This document shows, in pieces, positions 26,583-35,284 of a stretch of 47,857 nucleotides of DNA. The position numbers were made by a program, and so were the translations under genes. The notes beneath the pieces are model-generated. The model was given only the letters and a program-made list of their open reading frames with translations, was not told the origin of the DNA and searched no databases. Each line of letters begins with the position of its first letter. Position 1 is the stretch's first letter. The DNA comes from Aquipuribacter sp. SD81 (GTDB lineage: Bacteria > Actinomycetota > Actinomycetes > Actinomycetales > JBBAYJ01), in assembly GCF_037153975.1 (NCBI RefSeq), contig NZ_JBBAYJ010000030.1:1-47857 (forward strand), in the 5' to 3' direction.

Positions 26583-27524
26583 GTGGCCACCACGACGGAC
26601 GCCCCGGTGCGGGCGGCGGCAGCGTCGCCGTCGCCCGCCCCGGGGCGTCCCCCTCGCCTCACCGACCGCCGGCTCGCGGTCGCGTTCATCTCCCCGGCGA
26701 TGCTGCTCCTGCTGACGATGTCGGTGTTCCCGCTGCTGTGGGCGCTGTACCTGTCGTTCACGGAGTACTCGGTCACCCGCGACGTCCCGCCCGCGTGGGT
26801 CGGATTCGCCAACTACGCCGACGTCGTCACGAGCTCGGAGGTGCACGGCCGCGCCCTCACGACCCTGCTGTACGTCGTGTGCGCGGTCGGGCTGCAGACG
26901 GTGCTCGGCTTCACGATCGCCTACCTGATCTCGCGGCGGAAGCGGGGCCAGGGGCTCCTCACGCTGCTGTTCCTCGTGCCGATGATGCTGTCGCCGGTCG
27001 TGGTCGGGCTGTTCTGGCGCTTCATGCTCGACACCCAGTTCGGCGTGGTCAACAGCCTGCTCGACTCCGCAGGGCTCGGTCGCGTCGAGTGGCTCACGCA
27101 GCAGCGCACCGCCCTGCTCTCGCTCATCGTCGTCGACACGTGGCAGTGGACGCCGTTCATCATGCTCATCGCGCTCGCAGGCCTCACTGCGGTGCCGAAG
27201 TACCTCTACGAGGCGGCGTCCATCGACCGGGCCTCGGAGTGGTTCCGCTTCCGCAGCATCACGCTGCCGCTGGTGTGGCCCCTGCTGCTCATCGCCGTCA
27301 TGTTCCGCGCGATCGAGGCCTTCCGGCAGTTCGACCTCGTCTTCATCCTCACCAACGGCGGCCCGGGGGTGTCGACCGAGACGCTGTCCTTCCACGTCTA
27401 CAAGGTCGCCTTCCTCGGCTTCGACACCGGCACCGCGTCGGCCTACGGGATCCTCATGGTCGTCGTGGTGATCATCCTCGCGCAGTTCTACCTGCGCTAC
27501 CTCGACCGGATCAAGGAGCGCTGA
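26583..27524 (+). CDS. ABC-importer permease, MalF/UgpA-like
   Basis: 313 residues from GTG 26583, 5 bp after the binding-protein stop. After a Pro/Ala-rich start it has six membrane helices, beginning AVAFISPAMLLLLTMSVFP. The cytoplasmic EAA loop that contacts the ATPase is YEAASIDRASEWFRFRSITLP. Membrane half of the importer, pairing with the permease that follows. Confidence 0.93.
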   Translation: MATTTDAPVRAAAASPSPAPGRPPRLTDRRLAVAFISPAMLLLLTMSVFPLLWALYLSFTEYSVTRDVPPAWVGFANYADVVTSSEVHGRALTTLLYVVCAVGLQTVLGFTIAYLISRRKRGQGLLTLLFLVPMMLSPVVVGLFWRFMLDTQFGVVNSLLDSAGLGRVEWLTQQRTALLSLIVVDTWQWTPFIMLIALAGLTAVPKYLYEAASIDRASEWFRFRSITLPLVWPLLLIAVMFRAIEAFRQFDLVFILTNGGPGVSTETLSFHVYKVAFLGFDTGTASAYGILMVVVVIILAQFYLRYLDRIKER

Positions 27525-27529
27525 GCGCC

Positions 27530-28453
27530 GTGGCCACCACCGTCGCCGAGGCCGTCCCCGCGGACGGCGCCGGCTCCCGCCCCCGCCGCTCCCGGCCCGC
27601 CCGGCCCGCCGGCGCGCGCGTGCGCGGCGCCGTGGAGATCGTCCTGCTGCTCGTGCTCGCCGTCGTCATGGTCTTCCCCGTCGTGTGGATGATCGAGACC
27701 TCCATCAAGGAGGGGCGCGACGTGTACGCGGTGCCCGCCCAGTTCTGGGGCTTCGACGTGACCCTCGAGCACTACCGCGACGTGTTCGTGCAGCGCGGCG
27801 GCACCGGCGCCTCCGACCTCGCCGTCGCCTTCCGCAACTCGATCCTCGTCGCGGGCGCCTCGACGCTGCTCGCCACCGCGCTGGGGGTCCCGGCCGCGTG
27901 GGCGTACTCGCGCTTCGACGTCAAGGGCAAGAAGGACCAGCTGTTCTTCATCCTGTCGACGCGCTTCATGCCGCCGATCGTCGTCGTCATCCCGATCTTC
28001 CTCATGTACCGCGAGCTCGGCCTCATCAACACCCAGCTCGGGCTCATCCTCATCTACGCGGCCTTCAACGTGCCCTTCACCATCTGGATGATGAAGGGCT
28101 TCGTCGACGAGGTGCCGGCGGAGTACGAGGACGCCGCCATGCTCGACGGGTACACCCGCCTGCAGGCGTTCTGGAAGTTCACCCTGCCGCTGCTCGTGCC
28201 CGGCATCGCCGCCACGGCGGTCTTCGCCCTCATCTTCTCGTGGAACGAGTTCGTGTTCGCCATCTTCCTCACCTCCAGCGGCGACGTCCGCACCGCGCCG
28301 CCCGCCATCGCGGGCCTCATCGGCGGCACGACCGTCGACTGGGGCCTCATCGCGGCCTCCGCCGTCGTCTTCGCCGCGCCCGTGCTGCTGTTCGCCTACC
28401 TCGTGCGCCGGCACCTCGTCGCCGGCGTCACGCTCGGGGCGGTGCGTCGCTGA
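27530..28453 (+). CDS. ABC-importer permease, MalG/UgpE-like
   Basis: 307 residues from GTG 27530, 5 bp after the previous stop, with a GGAGCG-like RBS. Six membrane helices, and the EAA loop YEDAAMLDGYTRLQAFWKFTLP. The segment FSWNEFVFAIFLTSS is characteristic of the MalG-type partner. Its TGA overlaps the ATG of the next gene by 1 bp (TGATG). Confidence 0.93.
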   Translation: MATTVAEAVPADGAGSRPRRSRPARPAGARVRGAVEIVLLLVLAVVMVFPVVWMIETSIKEGRDVYAVPAQFWGFDVTLEHYRDVFVQRGGTGASDLAVAFRNSILVAGASTLLATALGVPAAWAYSRFDVKGKKDQLFFILSTRFMPPIVVVIPIFLMYRELGLINTQLGLILIYAAFNVPFTIWMMKGFVDEVPAEYEDAAMLDGYTRLQAFWKFTLPLLVPGIAATAVFALIFSWNEFVFAIFLTSSGDVRTAPPAIAGLIGGTTVDWGLIAASAVVFAAPVLLFAYLVRRHLVAGVTLGAVRR

Positions 28454-29516
28454 TGGCCGGCATCGAGATCACCGAGCTGCACAAGCGCTACCCCGACGGC
28501 ACCGTCGCGGTCGAGCGCGTCGACCTCTCGATCGGCGACGGCGAGCTGTTCGTCATGCTCGGGCCGTCCGGCTGCGGCAAGACGACGACGCTGCGGGCGA
28601 TCGCGGGGCTCGAGCGGCAGACCTCCGGCGACATCCGCATCGGCGACACGCTCGTCAACGACCTGCCGCCCGCCGAGCGCGACATCGCGATGGTCTTCCA
28701 GTTCTACGCGCTGTACCCGCACCTGCGGACCCGCGACAACCTCGCGTTCCCGCTGCGGGCGGAGGGGCTGCCGGAGAAGGAGGTCCGCGCCCGTGTCGAG
28801 GAGGGTGCCCGCATGCTCCGCCTCGAGGAGCTGCTCGACCGTCGCCCGTCCCGGCTGTCCGGCGGTGAGCAGCAGCGCGTGGCGCTCGCCCGCGCGCTCG
28901 TGCGGCGTCCCCGGGCGTTCCTCATGGACGAGCCGCTCACCAACCTCGACGCCGAGCTGCGCGCCGACATGCGCACCGAGATCAAGCACCTGCAGGCCCA
29001 GCTCGGCACGACGATGGTCCACGTCACCCACGACCAGGTCGAGGCGATGTCGCTCGGGCACCGCATCGCGATCCTCAACAAGGGCCGCGTCGAGCAGGTC
29101 GGCACCCCGCTGGAGGTGTACGACCGTCCGGCGAGCCTGTTCTGCGCGGCGTTCATCGGCTCCCCGCCCATGAACCTCCTCGAGGTGGAGGTCGCCGAGG
29201 GCGCCCTGCAGGCCCCCGGTGGTCTCTCGCTCGTGCCGCCGGCCGACACCCCCCGGGGCCGCCCGCTGGTGGCGGGCGTGCGGCCGGAGTCGCTCGAGGT
29301 CGTGCCGCCGGGCGCCGAGCGCTCGGTCGACGGCCGCGTGGTCTCCGCCGAGGCGCTCGGCGACGAGATCATCTACGTGGTGAGCAGCGGCGGGCGGGAC
29401 CTGCGGGTCCGGATGCCGCCGACGGCCCGCTTCGCCCCCGACGCCCTGGTGGGCGTGCGCCACACCGGCAGCGCCCCGCCCGTGTACGACCCGACGACCG
29501 AGGAGCTGGTGGCCTG

Positions 29517-29517
<1 letters not shown>
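28453..29517 (+). CDS. ABC-importer ATPase 1, UgpC/MalK-like
   Basis: 354 residues from ATG 28453. All ATPase motifs are standard: Walker A GPSGCGKTT, Q-loop VFQFYALYPHL, signature LSGGEQQR, Walker B RAFLMDEP and the switch His193 in VTHDQVEA. The C-terminal 110 residues form the regulatory OB-fold domain of CUT1 ATPases, with GVRPESLEV and VSAEALGDEI. Its stop overlaps the start of a second ATPase gene. Such importers normally use one ATPase homodimer, so a heterodimer is inferred. Confidence 0.93.
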
Positions 29518-30590
<1,073 letters not shown>

Positions 30591-30597
30591 CGGGCGG

Positions 30598-30686
30598 CCT
30601 CAGCGGGGCGACCTCAGCGGGGCTCGGCCTCAGCGGGGCTCGGCCTCAGCGGGGCGACCTCAGCGGGCGACCTCAGCGGGGCTCGG
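30598..30686. repeat. Six short repeats ending in the tsaC stop codon
   Basis: CCTCAGCGGG recurs at 30598, 30612, 30628, 30644, 30658 and 30671, 13-16 bp apart. They fill the gap between the convergent ATPase 2 and tsaC genes. The last copy includes the tsaC stop codon (TCA at 30673-30675, read as TGA), so the array looks like repeated duplication of the gene's 3' end. Confidence 0.85.
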
Positions 30687-31599
30687 CGGCGCGGCGGAGC
30701 CGGTCCATGACGGCGCGGCCGACGCCGTCCTCCGGCACGGCCTCGACGACGACCGCGTCGACCCCGACGTCCTCGGCCTCCCGCAGCAGGGCGTAGAGCC
30801 GGCGGCCGAGGTCCTCGGCGCCGTCGACGGAGGCGAGGTGCTCGACCCCGTGCGGGGCCTCCGGCGGTCCGACGAGGGCGACCCGGCGGCCCTGGGCGAC
30901 CAGCGCCGCGGCCGTGGCCGCCCCCTCGCGGGGGTCGGCCACGACGACCTCGCAGCGCGGCGCGTAGTGCCGGTGCCGGGTGCCCGGCGACGCCCCCAGC
31001 TGCGGCCCGGCGCCGGCGACGGCCCCCAGCTCCTCGGCGCCCACGCTGCCCTGGCGCAGCACGACCGGGACCTCGCCCCGGGCGTCGACCACCGTCGACT
31101 CGAGCCCCACGGTGCACGGCCCGCCGTCGAGCACCGGCACCGTGTCCCCGAGGTCGGCCCGCACGTGCGCGGCGGTCGTCGGCGAGGGGCGGCCCGACCG
31201 GTTCGCGCTCGGCGCCGCCAGGGGCAGCCCGGAGCGCCGCAGCAGCTCCAGCGCGAGCGGGTGCGCGGGGACCCGCACGGCGACGGTGCCGAGCCCGCCG
31301 CGGGTCACGGCGGGGACGACGACCCGGGCGTCCAGCACGACGGTGAGCGGCCCGGGCCAGTACCGCCCGCCCAGCCGGCGGGCGAGCGGCGTGGGGACGG
31401 CCACGCGGTCGACCTCGTCGAGGGACGCGACGTGGACGATGAGGGGGTTGTCCGCCGGCCGCCCCTTGACCTCGAACACGCGGCGGACGGCCCGCTCGTC
31501 GAGGGCGTGCGCGCCCAGGCCGTACACCGTCTCGGTGGGGAAGGCGACGAGACCACCGGCCCGTAGCACGCCGGCTGCCGCGTCCACGTCGAGGTCCAC
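30673..31599 (-). CDS. sua5: Threonylcarbamoyl-AMP synthase, TsaC/Sua5 family
   Basis: 308 residues from GTG 31599. It makes L-threonylcarbamoyl-AMP from threonine, bicarbonate and ATP, the first step of the essential t6A37 tRNA modification. The YrdC domain shows FPTETVYGLGA, VKGRPADNPL and the APSANRSGRPSPT loop. Unlike short TsaC it also has the C-terminal Sua5 domain (after GASPGTRHRHYAP). In many actinobacteria this gene lies near prmC and rho; here it stands between a transporter operon and an MMPL gene. No Shine-Dalgarno is visible. Confidence 0.95.
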   Translation of the reverse strand: MDLDVDAAAGVLRAGGLVAFPTETVYGLGAHALDERAVRRVFEVKGRPADNPLIVHVASLDEVDRVAVPTPLARRLGGRYWPGPLTVVLDARVVVPAVTRGGLGTVAVRVPAHPLALELLRRSGLPLAAPSANRSGRPSPTTAAHVRADLGDTVPVLDGGPCTVGLESTVVDARGEVPVVLRQGSVGAEELGAVAGAGPQLGASPGTRHRHYAPRCEVVVADPREGAATAAALVAQGRRVALVGPPEAPHGVEHLASVDGAEDLGRRLYALLREAEDVGVDAVVVEAVPEDGVGRAVMDRLRRAAEPR

Positions 31600-31648
31600 G
31601 CGCCCGACGCTATCGGGGGCGCTCGTACGCCCTCCGCCCCGCCGGACG

Positions 31649-34168
31649 CTACGGGACGGGGCTGGGGTCGGCGTCCCGCTCCCCCGCCGTCCGGCGGGCG
31701 GTGCGGGTGCTGTCGCCGTCGTGGTCGCGGACGAGCGACGCCCCCTCCACGTCGACGTCCGGCAGCAGCCGCCCCAGCGGCCGCGGCAGCCACCACGCGC
31801 TCCGACCCAGCAGGTGCATGACCGCGGGCACGATGAGCAGCCGGACGAGGAAGGCGTCGGCCAGCACGCCGAAGGCGAGCGCGAAGCCGAACGACCGGAT
31901 GATGACCGCCTCGGAGCTGATGAAGCCCGCGAACACGGCGATCATGATGATCGCCGCGGCCACGACCACCCGACGACCGGCCCTCACGCCCGCGGTGACC
32001 GCGGACCGGGCTTCGAGCCCGTGCGTGTACGCCTCGCGCATGCCGGACACCAGGAAGAGCTGGTAGTCCATCGCGAGCCCGAACATGATGCCGACCAGGA
32101 TCGTGGGCAGGAAGCTGAGCACCGGTCCGGGAGTGGTGACGCCGAAGACCGACGACAGCCAGCCCCACTGGAACACCGCGGTGATCGCACCCAGGGTCGC
32201 GAAGAAGGACAGCACGAAGCCGGCGGTCGCGGTGAGCGGCACCATCAGCGACCGGAAGACGACGACAAGGATGAGCAGCGACAGCCCGACCACGACGGCG
32301 AGGTAGCCCGGCAGCGCGTCGGCGAGCTGCTGCGAGACGTCGATGTTGCCGCTCGCGCTCCCGGCGACCCCGAAGCCCTCGGCCCGCAGGTCCCGGACGA
32401 GCTGCTCGGTGGACTCGCTGGTGGGTCCCTCGACGGGGACGACCTGGAAGGCCGCGACGGTGCCGTCGTCCGACACGCCGATCGGCGCGAGGGCGGCGAC
32501 GTCCTCCTCCGCCGCCAGCTGCTCGGCCAGACGTACCTGCTCGGCGAGCCGCTCCTCCTCCGGCACGGCCGGCTCGAGGTCCTCGACGACGAGCAGGGGG
32601 CCGTTCACCCCGGCACCGAAGGACTGCTCGGTGAGGACGTAGGCCTGGTACTGGGTCGAGTCGACGGCCTCCGACGACCCGTCCGGCAGGCCGAGCCGCA
32701 GCGAGGCGGCGGGCACCGCCAGCAGCCCGAGCAGCCCCACGCCGAGCACGAGGGTGAGGACCGCGCGCCACGTCGGCATCGGGCGCGGTTGCGTTCCGTG
32801 CCGCCCCCGGGCCCCGGCGTCGCCGCCCCCGGCGGCTGCGGTCGTGGTGGCCGGGGCGGCGTGGCGCCCGTGCGGTCGTCGCTCGCCGCGCCGCAGCGCG
32901 CGCGTCCCGAGGAGCGCGAGCACCGCCGGCGTGAAGGTGACGGCCATGGCCATGGCCACGAGGACGCACAGGGCACCGACCGTGCCCATGAGGCCGAGGA
33001 AGCCGATGCCGGTGACGTTGAGCGCGGCGAGCGCGATGACGACGGTGAGCCCGGCGAAGACGACCGCGTTGCCCGCCGTGCCGGTGGCCAGGGCGATGGA
33101 CCCGGCGACGGGCATGCCGTCGAGGAGCTGGCGGCGGTGCCGGTTGAGGAGGAACAGGGAGTAGTCGATACCGACCGCGAGGCCGAGCATGACGCCGAGG
33201 ACCGGCGTGACCGAGAGCATGTCGACCACCCCCGACAGCGACAGCGCGGCGGTCACGCCGACGGCGACGCCGACCACCGCCGAGACGATCGGGACGGCGG
33301 CCGCGAGCGCGGTCCCCAGGACGACGAGCAGCGTGATGCCGGCGATCACGAGCCCGACCGCCTCGCCGGGACCGAAGATCGCGGGGACCTCCTGGACGAG
33401 CTCCTGGCTCAGCTCGACCTGCAGCCCCGGCACGTCCGCGTCCTGCAGCACCGCGGCGACGGCCTCCTTGGTCTCCGCGGGCACCTCGAGCAGCGGCTCG
33501 GGGAACTGGACGACGCCCAGGGCGGTGCCGCCGTCCTCGGACACCTGGCGGACCCCCTCGGACACCGCGAGCAGGCGGGCGCCCAGGTCGGCCTGGCGGG
33601 CCTGGGCCTCCAGCTCCGCCCGACCGGCGTCGAGCTGGGCCTGCTGCTCGTCCAGGGCGGCCAGCCGGCCGGCCACCTCCGGGTCCTGCTGGGCCTCCGG
33701 CGGCAGGGCCGCCAGCTGCTCGCGGGCGGTGTCGAGCTGCTGCTGCCCGGCGTCCAGCTCCGCCCGCGCCCCCGCCAGCTGCTCCTCACCGGCCGCCAGC
33801 TCGTCGACCTGCTGCTGCCGCTGCGCGGTCGTCGCGAAGGGGTCGACGGTGCCGCTGACGCCGTCGAGCCCGCCGACCTCGTCCAGGAGGGCGGAGACCT
33901 CCGCCCGCTGCTCCTCGGTGAGCGCCTCGCCGTCCTCGGCGTGGAAGACGACCGTGCCGCTGCCGCCGCTGGCGTCGGGGAACTCCTCCGCGAGCTGGTC
34001 GACGACCTGGGCGGTGGGGGTCCCGGGCAGGGTCACCTGGCTGGAGAGGGTCCCGCCGAAGGCGAGGAAGGCCGACACGCCGAGCGCGAGGAGAACGGCC
34101 CAGACGGCGAGCACGGTGCGGGGACGGCGGACGGCGAGGGCGCCGAGCGCGAACAGCCTGCGGGCCAC
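31649..34168 (-). CDS. MMPL/RND-family transporter with coiled-coil periplasmic insert
   Basis: 839 residues from GTG 34168, 2 bp after the TetR stop (TGACCGTG). It has the two-fold MMPL layout with twelve membrane helices and relay motifs GIDYSLFLLNRHR and AMDYQLFLVSGMREAY. The first external loop contains a coiled-coil rich in Gln, Glu and Ala (about residues 112-205), longer than in many family members. A low-complexity cytoplasmic linker with Ala-Thr runs lies near residue 440. Typical substrates are lipids or drugs. Together with its TetR it forms a self-contained efflux unit, independent of the MMPL gene at 1620-4394. Confidence 0.93.
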   Translation of the reverse strand: MARRLFALGALAVRRPRTVLAVWAVLLALGVSAFLAFGGTLSSQVTLPGTPTAQVVDQLAEEFPDASGGSGTVVFHAEDGEALTEEQRAEVSALLDEVGGLDGVSGTVDPFATTAQRQQQVDELAAGEEQLAGARAELDAGQQQLDTAREQLAALPPEAQQDPEVAGRLAALDEQQAQLDAGRAELEAQARQADLGARLLAVSEGVRQVSEDGGTALGVVQFPEPLLEVPAETKEAVAAVLQDADVPGLQVELSQELVQEVPAIFGPGEAVGLVIAGITLLVVLGTALAAAVPIVSAVVGVAVGVTAALSLSGVVDMLSVTPVLGVMLGLAVGIDYSLFLLNRHRRQLLDGMPVAGSIALATGTAGNAVVFAGLTVVIALAALNVTGIGFLGLMGTVGALCVLVAMAMAVTFTPAVLALLGTRALRRGERRPHGRHAAPATTTAAAGGGDAGARGRHGTQPRPMPTWRAVLTLVLGVGLLGLLAVPAASLRLGLPDGSSEAVDSTQYQAYVLTEQSFGAGVNGPLLVVEDLEPAVPEEERLAEQVRLAEQLAAEEDVAALAPIGVSDDGTVAAFQVVPVEGPTSESTEQLVRDLRAEGFGVAGSASGNIDVSQQLADALPGYLAVVVGLSLLILVVVFRSLMVPLTATAGFVLSFFATLGAITAVFQWGWLSSVFGVTTPGPVLSFLPTILVGIMFGLAMDYQLFLVSGMREAYTHGLEARSAVTAGVRAGRRVVVAAAIIMIAVFAGFISSEAVIIRSFGFALAFGVLADAFLVRLLIVPAVMHLLGRSAWWLPRPLGRLLPDVDVEGASLVRDHDGDSTRTARRTAGERDADPSPVP

Positions 34169-34170
34169 GG

Positions 34171-34905
34171 TCAGCGCCCTTTCTGGGAGGGGGAGGAGGC
34201 GGCGGTCGTCCGGGGGCGGTCGGTGCCGAAGCCGTGCCGGACGAAGCCGAGGTGGGTGGTCATGAGCTCGTGGAACCGCGCGCGGCTCGCCGGGTCGAGG
34301 ACCCCGCCGGTCTCCCGCAGCCAGGTCGACGCGACGACGTCCGCCCCGCCCATGACGGAGGTGGTGAGGAGGTCGAGGTCGACGACCGGCGTGGCCGGGT
34401 AGCGCTCACGCAGCCGCTGGACCGCCGCCGTACCGAACTCCCGCATCGCCTGCCGCCGGATGCGCTCGGCCACCTCCTCGCGCCCCGGGGCCGCGAAGAC
34501 GCGACCGAGCCGGCTGATGACGTCGGCGACGTCGGGGGCCGTGAGGAGCGCCTCGAGGTCGTCGAGGGGGTGCACGTGCGCCCCGGCCGCGACGCCGAGG
34601 TCGCGTCCGGCGGCGAGCACGACGGCCTCGAGCTCGGCCTCGGCGCACGCCACCACGACGTCCTCGAGGTGGGCGAAGTGGTTGAAGACGGTCCTGCGTG
34701 ACAGACCCGCGCGGACGGCGAGGTCGTCGGTGGTGAAGCCGGCCGGCCCCCGCTCGGCGATCATCTCGCGGGCGGCCGCGAGGAGCGCCGCCCGGTGCCG
34801 CGCCTTGCGCACCGGTGGCGCCGACGGCCCCGTCGGCGCCGTTCCGGCCGGCGCTCCGGCCGGCTGGGGCGCCACGGGCGGTACGGGGGTCGGGCGCACA
34901 GGCAC
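34171..34905 (-). CDS. TetR/AcrR-family regulator of the second MMPL gene
   Basis: 244 residues from GTG 34905; GTG 34899 is another possibility, and upstream codons overlap the operator. After a Pro/Ala-rich lead there is a helix-turn-helix (REMIAERGPAGFTTDDLAVRAGLSRRTVFNHFAHLEDVV, in parts across about residues 45-85). The C-terminal helical domain, with DVADVISRLGRVF and FHELMTTHLGFVR, resembles the MMPL-linked TetR group. It is the first gene of a two-gene operon with the transporter and lies 12 bp from a perfect palindrome. Confidence 0.92.
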   Translation of the reverse strand: MPVRPTPVPPVAPQPAGAPAGTAPTGPSAPPVRKARHRAALLAAAREMIAERGPAGFTTDDLAVRAGLSRRTVFNHFAHLEDVVVACAEAELEAVVLAAGRDLGVAAGAHVHPLDDLEALLTAPDVADVISRLGRVFAAPGREEVAERIRRQAMREFGTAAVQRLRERYPATPVVDLDLLTTSVMGGADVVASTWLRETGGVLDPASRARFHELMTTHLGFVRHGFGTDRPRTTAASSPSQKGR

Positions 34906-34916
34906 GACACCATGAT

Positions 34917-34929
34917 TGCACTCAGTGCA
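34917..34929. promoter_or_regulatory. TetR operator TGCACT-C-AGTGCA
   Basis: A perfect 13-bp palindrome ends 11 bp before the TetR GTG at 34905. The TTGCACTnAGTGCAA-like form recurs near actinobacterial MMPL-TetR genes, from memory. Binding near the start codon suggests autorepression. Confidence 0.7.
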
Positions 34930-35085
34930 GTTCTGCCGACGCATCGCCCCCGGGGCCGGACCGACCCGGGCGCGCGCACGGCTCCCAGCCACCCCCGGCA
35001 GGTGTGAGGCGTGGCACGAGCGAAGTCGACCGCACACGACGAGCGAGCGAAGCAGCCGGCCCGCGCGACGAGGGCCCGGGCACGA

Positions 35086-35117
35086 CGAAGGCCCGGACCA
35101 TCCGGTCCGGGCCTTCG
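35086..35117 (-). terminator. Terminator after tRNA-fMet
   Basis: CGAAGGCCCGGACC (35086-35099) and GGTCCGGGCCTTCG (35104-35117) form a perfect 14-bp stem with a 4-nt loop, starting 10 nt after the tRNA 3' end. It is the strongest hairpin in this part of the window. Confidence 0.85.
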
Positions 35118-35127
35118 CCTCACTGAG

Positions 35128-35201
35128 TAGCGGGGGCAGGATTTGAACCTGCGACCTCTGGGTTATGAGCCCAGCGAGCTACCGAGCTGCTCCACCCCGC
35201 G
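35128..35201 (-). tRNA. Initiator tRNA-fMet (CAT)
   Basis: 74 nt without an encoded CCA. On the minus strand the acceptor begins CGCGGGG; the anticodon loop is CTCATAA with anticodon CAT. Initiator marks are clear: three consecutive G-C pairs (GGG/CCC) in the anticodon stem and an unpaired 1-72 position (C with U) at the end of the acceptor stem, the latter needed for formylation. The T arm GCAGG-TTCAAAT-CCTGC is standard. It has its own promoter and terminator. Confidence 0.96.
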
Positions 35202-35212
35202 GTGATGTGTCG

Positions 35213-35241
35213 AGGTTAGCGACCCGGCGGACGAGGACCAA
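35213..35241 (-). promoter_or_regulatory. Promoter of tRNA-fMet
   Basis: On the minus strand TTGGTC (35236-35241), a 17-bp spacer and TAACCT (35213-35218) precede the tRNA 5' end by 11 bp. Spacing and hexamers fit the housekeeping sigma factor. Confidence 0.75.
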
Positions 35242-35284
35242 ATCGGCTGCCCGACGGGCCACCGACCCGGCCCTCGCGCGCCGG

